64,000 nt of DNA, taken from Gnetum montanum (Eukaryota; Streptophyta; Gnetopsida; Gnetales; Gnetaceae). Made by a program: the position numbers and the translations under genes. The DNA lies in NCBI GenBank assembly GCA_015680685.1, contig MNCI01017497.1:928565-992564 (forward strand), read 5' to 3'. Positions 55,355-64,000 of this stretch are shown piece by piece. The notes beneath the pieces were generated by a model. The model saw nothing but the letters and a program-made list of their open reading frames with translations, was not told where the DNA came from and searched no databases. Numbering within the stretch: position 1 is the stretch's first letter; each line of letters starts with the position of its first letter.

Positions 55355-56392
55355 TGATGAGACCTAATATTTTAGGTAGTTGAGTCATTGGGACGTGCTA
55401 AGAATAATGATGTCAAGTTTATTAGTTGATTGAGATATCACAGATGCTATTTCATAGGTGTTACATCTCATCTACATTATAGCATCCTTGTTGGTGCATT
55501 TCAATTAGCTACTACATCGTAGATGCTATATTGCATCTACTATAACTTAGCTACATTGATGCATCCTCATTGACACATCCCCATCGACACAACCAAATGA
55601 ATTAATACATCCCGATCAACACAATGCCTATATTTGCCTATAAATATGTGAACACCTACCATGTGTTTGATACCATTTGGTTAATAGTATAGCTGAAATC
55701 TTGTAGTGTTATTTTGTAATCTCAAAAAATAGTTAATGAGTGCTCGTAGTATGGATTTGAATAAGTTCTATGACTTCTTATTTGAGTGGCATTGTACCTA
55801 GGCACATTCCATGAATGATAATAAGATTGAGATTGATTCATATTCACTACAACACTTTGACTTAGAATGGATTTACTTTTAATGTAATTTACTTTTGATG
55901 TACTTAGTTAATATTTATATTTTCATGAATATTAATTGATTGGTGGAATTAGCACAACTAGTTTCAAGTGTAAATGCCTATTTGCTTGGTAATCCCAATA
56001 GTGTTATTGCTTGGTTCACCTAGAAGCATAACACTTGGTAATTTTGGCAATGGGTACATGAGTTTAGGACATGTATGCCAAGATGGGAATAGACATTCAT
56101 TGTCCATAGGATAATTTAGGATTTATTTCTATTGTTAATTAGATTAAATAATTAATTCATTTACTATTATTCTGTTAGTTTAAGGCCCACATAACATCAT
56201 AATCATATGCCTCACTTTGGACTAAACCATACATGATAAAGCTACGACTAGTCCAAGTGAGAAGACAACAACATACGATTAATTCTTAACAATCTAGATG
56301 CCACACTAGTTCCATCCATGGAATTTGACCAACTTGCATGTGAATTCTTGTGATTTGTATGGTTGGGTGTAGGGGGTACCCACTACTCATCA
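55355..56392 (+). repeat. Probable solo LTR of family B
   Basis: Ends CACTACTCATCA at 56392 after the usual tail; TATA box CCTATAAATATG near 55639. The start at 55355 (TGATGAGACC) is less certain. Flanking 5-mers ATAAA and ATAAC match 4 of 5, which suggests a solo LTR inserted into B5. Confidence 0.55.
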
Positions 56393-58688
56393 ATAACGTT
56401 GGTGTATTTAGTTAGTACTTTTCATATTTTTAAGATTAATGATTAATCATTCATGATCTTCTCTTTTTCTTAGTTGCTTTTGAGTGTGTTTGTGTATGTG
56501 TGTAGGGGAAAAGCAATTAATATGCTTTATGAATGTTCATCCAAGAAGCCGATGATAGATGGATGAATTATAGATGCAATAGTGTGCCAAATAGATCCAA
56601 AGTGAAGCCTTAATCATTAGAGTATCCATATAATATAATTTATGAATTCATATTTTCTTCTATCCATCACCAGTGTATCAAGATCAAATTCATCACTAAG
56701 TTAGGACTCATACTATGAGTTATTGAAGCTAATGCTACTAGCACCATGGGCTGGTGGTGGATCAACACATTAGGGTATGAGCTTTAGAATACTATAAGAG
56801 TGCTTTATCACTAGTAAGGAAAGGGTGTGTCATCGAGGGTTCTTATGACCACGAAATGGGTCTAATTAATGTGACTAAACTAAGATGCACATGTTGCCAT
56901 GCATGGCCACCTTGGTTAGACGAGGTTCATGATCTCTGGAACCTATGTGTGCCATGTGGTGAAGGATAAATTCTCATGTTCATGTAAGTCAAATATTTCA
57001 GGTGATGATCCAACACTCCAATCATTCCCATGATTCCCATATATTATAAAAAACCCTCTTCTCATGAAAGAAAGAAAAGATTAAAAAATCTTTAAACGAA
57101 AGAAAAAGATAAAAAGAGAAGAAAATAAAAATAATAGAATAATGATGATGAAAATAAGAAATAATGGAAATAACAATGTAATATTAAGTTATTGATTCAC
57201 ACGAATTGGTATTTTTTATACCATCTTAGACTAATCCTATGGTCTCTCAACTACAACCAAAACCAGTGGTTGAACCAATACCCATGTAAGCCTATCTCAT
57301 GTTCAACCCATTACCTAGATTAATTAAATTCTAGATGTATTATTCTACACAATCTTATACTCCATTCCTACCCATGGTTAGGAAGGCCTAGAAGTCTCTC
57401 TCTTAGTGAACTTTAGTAATGTTAATGATTGTTTTCAACCTATTTCTAAAATCCATTTACTTCCAAGAATCAAAATCTATAATTTTTGATCCAAACCATG
57501 GCCATACCATCATCTATTGGTCATGGCACTATAATCTCTAGTGGAATTAGGATTGATTAGCATAGCTATAGGCATTGACAATAGGTTTTGGTAAAGTAAA
57601 ATTTAAGGATCTTGTTGTACATATGGGCATAGATGAAGGAAAAACAAATCAAAATCTTAACTTCTAGATTTTTTATGGCATGTTATCTTAGTTTGATTTC
57701 ATGAATGGATCAACCATAAAATAATCAATGCTAGATGACATACATAGAGGTGGCCATGACCTTGCACTTGAAAGGGGAACTTAGAGACCTATCCCCATTG
57801 TGTAATTGAGTAGTAGTGAAGGAATGCAGTAGTGGATCTCTTGCAGGATGTAGTATATGATCATGTGTTCCATAAGCTAATTGAATGATTAGCTGGGGAT
57901 CTAATGATGTTACACTCTTTCCTTTTCTCTCTTTTTTGTCTTGCATTATCTATTTGTTTTATTTAATTTCTTGTCCATTGGTGTATATCATAGGAATTTG
58001 GAGAAGCAAAGGATGATATTAAGTTATCTAAGGAAACAAACTCACATTTAATGCTAATGTCTTATTTGTTGGAAATCTACAAGTGTCCCACCAATGGATT
58101 TTACAAGTGTAAGAAAGGAAAGTTCCTACGATGTGGAGGATCCACTTATGAACCATTAGTGATTTGGAATTATGAGTAAGTGAGCTCAAGCTTAATTTTC
58201 AAGATGATGGTGGTTGCATGGCATACGGTACTTGATTGGTCTTTTTCATGTGTGATATTGACTCGATGAGACTCATGATTTGGCTAAGACTATCTTCTTT
58301 CACCTTTGTTTTTTGCTTATGTATTTTGATTACAGATTGGATGTCTCATTGAGTCATACTTCATGATCTTACATAGCTCAGTTTGTTTTCTTGATGGCAT
58401 TACATATTGTAGATCCTTTTGGTTTGTTAAATCCCATGTTCATGTCTTTCATAGTTGTGCTACTGTTCTTTAATGTATGCCTTTAGTTAGTGTTGTCTAA
58501 GATTAGCATATCATAACTTAGTCATGGGGGAGTGACATTGTTGGGTAGGTGTTTTTCAATTCTATCTTATTTGTCATACCCATGTACATGTTTAACATTA
58601 GGCTGTAAGTTTGTTGTTAATGTTTTATTTGGAAATTATATTTACTATTATTCTTATGTATGATTTTTTGCAATAGTGGCTTAAAGCT
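56393..58688. other. Unassigned stretch with a polypurine-tract-like motif
   Basis: No coding frame is supported. A/G-rich run at 57060-57170. At 58516-58533 the plus strand reads ACTTAGTCATGGGGGAGT, the family tract, followed by TGACATTG, a possible LTR start that is cut at 58689 by the next LTR. Confidence 0.4.
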
Positions 58689-59569
58689 TGATGAGTGGCA
58701 AGGTACCCCTATGCCCAAACATACAAATCACTAAGGTGTTCAAGTGCGATCTAGTTGAATTTCATGGACCTATAGTTTTCTAGTGCACTAATTCTCTAGG
58801 AAGTGAAATGGGTGTTGAAAACATTTGTTGTGTTTCCAACTAGACTTGTGAAGATCAAGGATATGGTTTAAGTGTAATTAAGGCACATGATTTTTATCAT
58901 TTTTATATTTTGTAAGTTTAATTAGCTACAAGAAGAATATAAGGTAGTGGAATTTAATATCTAATTATTCTACTGCCTAGCTAGCCTAACACAAGTACCT
59001 ATTCCCACTTTCTAGACACATCTTGAACACGTATAGTGTTGTTGGGCTACCAAATGTTAAGCGTTTTTGGGTTACTAAGTGCTACATGTATGCTCAAGGT
59101 GGTTGTGCTTGTGTTCATTAACTAGAAATTAATTTCTTAATTAAAGTGCATTAAAGTGAAGTACATGAGAATAAAGTGCATGAATATTAAATGCATCAAG
59201 AAAACATTAATATATTCTTAGTGCTGTAAGGATGATCAAAAGGGTTCATTTTTATTCTTGTTACACTACTGTGCATAGGTACATTAGTGTTTGAACAAAG
59301 ACTTATACACACTTAGACTTCTGTTGTGGGCACTTAGAATATATTCTAACTTTGGAGAAAACAAACTGCAAGAGCTTTGCTATGCTATGACAAAAACTAT
59401 GAAAAAATTATTGAAAATCATGAGCTTGAGTGCTATATTTATAGGTTGGCATATACCCCATGGTATTGGATATTTGACATCACGTCTAGGGCTCTGACAT
59501 TAGGTATTTGATGTTGAGGCTCTAATATTGGATATCTGATATTGGAGCTAGTCAAATGATGCCTTGTCA
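58689..59569 (-). repeat. 3' LTR of element B6
   Basis: 881 bp on the minus strand, from TGACAAGGCATC at 59569 to TTGCCACTCATCA at 58689. The TATA box TATAAATA is the complement of about 59437-59444. A short stretch of GGATATCTGATATTGGAG steps in U3 is the unexpanded form of the array at 6862-7280. Confidence 0.7.
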
Positions 59570-59585
59570 TACCCCCATGACTAAA
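59570..59585 (-). other. Polypurine tract of B6
   Basis: The minus strand reads TTTAGTCATGGGGGTA directly before the LTR, with CTCGAGGATGAATTTTCA just upstream. Confidence 0.65.
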
Positions 59586-61574
59586 TGAAAATTCATCCTC
59601 GAGTGAAGAAGAGAAGGAACAAGTTCCTTACAAAATATTGGAAAGGTATGAAATTATTGACTAACATACTGATTGACTTAGATGGAACAATAGACTTTGA
59701 GTGCCCAAGTGTACAAAGTTACAATCTTTACAAAATTGGATGTTCATGATAAGAGAAGTGAATACCCTAGATAAAATTGACATCCAATTCCTCTTGGCAG
59801 CTAAAGAGTGAGAGAGAAGATCCCATGATCATGAACGATCCTCATCATGTGGTACTGCCACATCATCCTCGATGAAGATAGTTTTGCTTCCAGTCCATGC
59901 TTCCCACTGCAATTACAACCAAATCACGAATTAGTATGCAATGTATAACACATAGCTATTAAGTACCTTGTCTCATTGGTGGTTACACTCAACTAGGTTG
60001 TGATTATGATAGAATGATTCCTTTAGTAGTGTTAGTAGGAAGACTAACCAATAGGGTAAAATAGATAAGTAGTCCAGTAAATTTGAAAAAGTTCAAATAG
60101 GATGAAATGCTTGAAGAGGGTTTAAGAATTCACAAAAATAAAAAGGAAATTTCACTGAAAAAAAATGTTGTGAAGATGCACATGATTTGGATGTCATTGA
60201 TGAGGTAAAAAAAAGGATTTGATTGTGAGAGTATTTAAAGATAAAGAACTTAACTAACCCAACCAAAAGATATGCAAGTGACTCCTTCCCAAAGCAGGCA
60301 TAGGCCTTTTATTATTCTTGCATAGCTTCAAATTGAGGGGTTTGTGGACCCCATGGATGATTAATGATTATGAAAGGTTAAGTACAAAAACCTAGAAGAA
60401 GCTAACTAAGAATTTTAACACTTCAAACTAGGACATCGAATAAAAACATGAAATCGGCAGTGAGGTAAAACATGAAAAGCATAGATGAATGAGAGAGGAC
60501 GGAATGGAGTTCTTGATTAAGATCACATGAAGTCTCTTATGATTTGTATGGTTAAATAACTTGATAAGATCCATCCTTAGTCCAGATAAAAGCCAACCAC
60601 GTTCAGTGACTTGCCATTACCATTCTAAGACTAGTCAACCCCTTTGAGACACAAGAGTGCTTCCACAAAACAACCACTGTTCCTTATTAGAGAAGAAAAG
60701 ACAAGTAGGAAGTGAGGAAGGACCTTAGTTAGAGGGGATCTTCAGGCATGGGTAACATGTCTTTCTAGTTCCATAACTAGTGCTTGTAGCCCATTTGTTT
60801 TCTCTAATGGGTGTGCTTTAAATTCCCATTGTTCGTTGTCTTTTTTGAAATGGGAATCGCACCATGTAAAGACTTATTAATTTATTGTGTCTAAGGGGTG
60901 TACTTTGAATTCCCATCATTTTTTAATGAGAACCACACAATGCAAAGACTTATTCAACTTCCTTTTATTGGTCGACACAAAATAGTAAGAAATCCATGAA
61001 AACACACATGCATCTAAGTAAGCAGAAAGGCACAAAGAATACTGACTCCCCCTAAAGTCACACCCTATTCAAACATTTGAAATTTTTCCAATGCTAGAAA
61101 TTACTAAAGTTACAAATTTGTTATAGTTTTATTAATGAAAAAGGGACTGCACATTTCTAGAACAAGGAAAATGATAGAGTGTGTGAATGGGTGGATGTTG
61201 TGGACTCACTGGCTGTTGCATGAAAAAGAAATTGTGTCCTAATCATTAGTAAAAAAATTCAAAGCTAGGATCTAGCCACCAACAATCAAATAACAACATA
61301 GTACATACCACCATCAAGCAACAAATTGCCAATGTGCGTGGCACTAATGAACAAAAAGTTAGAAAATCACACTAGAATAAAAGAAAATATAAAAGAAAGT
61401 GTAAAATATTTAAGAAATAGAAAATGTACTAATGATGTTGTAAAATAAAAATTAGAAAAGATTAATAACATGAAAATAAGAAGATGTAAAATAAAGAATG
61501 TGTAAAACAAAAACTTGTAAAACAAAAATGTGAAAAACAAAGGAGCTGCTTATATAGTTAACATGGATGGCCAT
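59586..61574 (-). other. Post-integrase spacer of B6, no accessory ORF
   Basis: About 2 kb without a readable frame. The part at 60540-60960 parallels 1850-2170 of B2, and a CAGGCATGGGTAACATGTC motif is at 60735-60760. No counterpart of the accessory ORF was found between integrase and the LTR. Confidence 0.5.
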
Positions 61575-61590
61575 CTTCCCCATGACTAAG
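61575..61590 (-). other. Internal polypurine-tract-like motif of B6
   Basis: The minus strand reads CTTAGTCATGGGGAAG then ATGGCCATCCATG, as at 1192-1220 of B2. Confidence 0.55.
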
Positions 61591-61599
61591 TTAAAAGGG

Positions 61600-61975
61600 G
61601 AAGACCCGAAATATGGAGCATGGTTGTCCATCCGATGAGGCATTTGTTATATTTGCTGCCTTATGTTCATGGAATGGTTTGACTTGTTGTATGTTGACTA
61701 GCTATTTCTTGTCTAGGCTTTTAGGTTTGTAGATTATCATGGTCATAGAAGGAAAAGTTTCATAAATTATATAAGGTCCTTCCCACAATGTTTGGAGCTT
61801 AGTTCGTTGAGGTATGTGTGTGGGGTTCCAGTAGAGAACCTTATCTCCTGATTGAAATTTGACTTTTTTAATTTTAAGATCATGATGCTTTTTGTTGAAT
61901 GCCTTGTGAAAATTGTTAGATGATAGGGCCACCAATTAGTTTTCATCTAAGTCGAGGTCAAGGAATAGCTTGCTA
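61600..61975 (-). pseudogene. Integrase C-terminus of B6
   Basis: A 77-codon open piece at 61935-61702 reads LVALSSNNFHKAFNKKHHD, GDKVLYWNPTHIPQRTKLQ and LWEGPYIIYETF, closely similar to B2 at 850-1030. The rest of B6 pol is missing: the similarity stops near 61975, so the copy is truncated at its 5' side. Confidence 0.7.
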
Positions 61976-62330
61976 TTCCAATGATACTATCAGACATGCT
62001 CCTTCTACCTCTTGGGCAATTTTAAATCCCAAATTAGTTCAATTTTCAAATAAGCATCATTGTTAAAATTCATGTATTTCATTTGATTTTATTTTATTAC
62101 ATATAGTTAATTGTTTGGTTGGTGCTGAATTAATGTTTATTTTAGTTTATTGTATTGTAGAGTATAGTTGATATAATTACAATGTGATTATAATTATATA
62201 TATATATTATATAAACATTATATATAAAATATATAAATATTATAGATATTAGAATTAGGGTAATAACAACAACATTTAGCATTTGGTCAGAAAACATGGG
62301 TAATGTAAATATGGGCATGCCATGGTAAAT
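61976..62330. other. AT-rich stretch with TA runs
   Basis: Nothing coding. TA-rich steps at about 62190-62250 may be a simple-sequence repeat. Confidence 0.5.
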
Positions 62331-63060
62331 ACTCTCCAATGTAGAAATTTCACCTTGCTATGTGATGTGGAAATTTGAATAAGCCCTCATCCTCCACTCC
62401 AACCTGAAGGTAATGGCCACTTCTAGTCAAAACTCTTACTGACATCCACCACAGTAGCCTTGACATGAAGAAGCTAAAGGACTCTAATGCCATGGACAAG
62501 AGTGATCTCATGGCCAAATTCGCAGAAAGTGTCATGGCGTTCATGAAAGGAAACCATTCCTATGATGCCATATGGGAACTAGAGGAGACGTTAACACTTC
62601 TCCTTATTAGGACAACCATGGATCTCGAGTTTTGCAAATTAGGCTTCCACAACATCCCATGGGAGGCCATTTCTAGAAGGCTTTGGAACTAGGCTTTAAC
62701 AAAGATGAAAAATCATGTGAGGAGCACTTTGAATTGCAAAGAAACTATGAATTTTTGGCTAAACCACAAATGGCTTTCAACTATGAAGACACCAAAAAAG
62801 TCTAGCAACTTGTAAGTAAGAAAAAAAGAAAATGCATGCATGACCATCAGCCCATGCACCTGCCCATGGATTTTCATAGCAGCACATTTGATATCAAATT
62901 TGATGACAGTGATGGTCTCATCTTCAACACGAGCTACATGAATCTATTGTAGAATGATGTTGATGCCATTAGTCAATTGATCCTCCAAGGGTTGAGGTAT
63001 TTACACATGCAAAGTGAAACAATTGAGATTCAACTAAGCAACTTTGCATAGGTGAACATC
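62331..63060 (+). pseudogene. Unidentified decayed coding region
   Basis: A 75-codon open frame from 62465 (MAKFAESVMAFMKGNHSYD, IWELEETLTLLL, FHNIPWEAISRRLWN) ends at a stop near 62690. A second readable frame at about 62770-63050 (CMHDHQPMHLPMDFHSS, IKFDDSDGLIFNTSYMN, GLRYLHMQSETIEIQLS) is in another phase. Composition looks protein-like in both. I do not recognise the family. It lies directly upstream of an LTR and could be an internal part of another element or a dead host gene. Confidence 0.35.
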
Positions 63061-63120
63061 GCATGGTTGAGAAACCTAAAAGCATTTACTTTGTGGTTTT
63101 GAGAGATTAATGAAATATCA

Positions 63121-63996
63121 TGATTTGGCCATGCCAATGGGATGTCGTCAATGCAACCTCGTTAATGGATTCTCATTAAAGTGATCTCGTTGATGTAGGG
63201 TTTGACTCGTTGATGTGTACTTGTTAATGAAGCATCCTATTTTGCCTATAAATGTGCACCTTCTGTCGCATTCATGATGTTCCTTTTATAAGTTGTAGTG
63301 AAGCTCTAGTAGTTTTCTTCCTAAAAGTTAGAATATTTTCTAAGTGTCTGCAGTAGAAGTCAAAGAGTGTACGAATCTTTATTTGACACTGTTAAACCTG
63401 AGCACTTTAGTCTGTGTAGTAGTAAAGATGAGCTTTTTGATAAAACCTTATAGCACTAGGATTAGTTTAATTATTTTCTTTAAGAATTTAGTATTTTACG
63501 CAATTTTCCTTAATGTTTTAAGTAATTAAGTAATTAGTTAATTAAGCTAGATTTAACAACGGTTAATTAAAGCACATAAGTACGACCACTTTGAGCATAT
63601 TTGTAACACTTGGTAATCCTAGTAATACTTAACATTTGATAACCCAGTAGTGTTATACATGTTTAGGATGTCTACAGCAAGTGGGAATGAATGCTTATGT
63701 TAGGATTAGTTAAGTGTTAGCTAGTTAGATTAATTTAGTAATTAATTAACTTATTCTTTATTTTTAGGTGACTTAGAACATAAAAACATCAAAAATGATA
63801 AAAAATCATATGCCTCAGGTATGCTTAATCATACCCTTGTACTCACAAGTGTAATTGGGAAGAAAACAATTGCATCAGTTGATTCACCTCCTAGAGTAGA
63901 GTACGTTAAAACCTAGAAGTCCTTGGAATTTGACTAGATCATGCATGAATGCTTGTGATTCATATGGTTGGATGTACGAGTACCTGTCACTCATCA
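63121..63996 (+). repeat. Probable 5' LTR of another family-B element
   Basis: 876 bp from TGATTTGGCCATGCC to TGTCACTCATCA; TATA box CCTATAAATGTG near 63243. It is followed by TTGG at 63997-64000, the start of a likely primer-binding site, so the element probably continues beyond the window. No polypurine tract precedes it. Confidence 0.6.
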
Positions 63997-64000
63997 TTGG

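Overview
The window is nuclear plant DNA made almost entirely of nested, decaying retrotransposons. I see no intact host gene, no rRNA or tRNA gene and no prokaryotic feature. Plant origin rests on the element types: Ty3/gypsy elements of Tat and Athila-like style, one with a second plant-type RNase H, plus tRNA-headed SINEs, LINE remnants and TATAAATA promoters in the LTRs. The depth of nesting and long survival of broken copies fit a large, slowly purged genome such as a conifer's, but that is only a guess.

Two elements of one Tat-like family have exact borders. Element 1 (15201-23470, 5-bp duplication GATAT) carries a nearly open gag followed by protease after one stop codon, and has no reverse transcriptase or integrase. 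Element 2 (29691-45030, duplication ACGAT) carries gag, protease, a 3.2-kb repeat-filled spacer, then RT, RNase H, a second RNase H and integrase, all broken by stops. The two share gag, protease, primer-binding site, LTR-end hairpins and a hairpin at the polypurine tract, so element 1 could once have been a non-autonomous partner of a relative of element 2.

Both sit inside an older minus-strand element called B1 here: 5' LTR 28847-29690 continuing at 45036-45066, gag near 27.8-26.6 kb, protease near 26 kb, RT near 25 kb, integrase split by element 1, an accessory ORF at 12.5-9.4 kb, and 3' LTR 8477-9339. A plus-strand sister, B2 (69-8476), has integrase, the same accessory ORF and a 3' LTR, and seems to have landed in the B1 3' LTR. 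The family recurs at 1-68, 6070-7298, 48731-55210, 55355-56392, 58689-61975 and 63121-64000. Its LTRs begin TGAT and end in CACTCATCA or a close variant. Several copies carry an accessory ORF between integrase and 3' LTR, where Athila elements carry their env-like gene.

The stretch 45.1-49.1 kb is a graveyard of other retroelements: a LINE ORF1 zinc-knuckle remnant, a LINE RT tail with its zinc-binding domain, an RTE-like LINE tail, four copies of a tRNA-headed SINE, and a second SINE candidate inside an LTR with a 15-bp target duplication and a matching empty site elsewhere in the window.

The observations I rate highest are the accessory ORF module and the LTR-like promoter before it, the repeated polypurine tract, the covarying hairpins of the Tat-like family, the paired tandem-repeat arrays of element 2, and the SINEs. 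Domain calls come from reading translations by eye; borders without a target duplication are good to some tens of bases.
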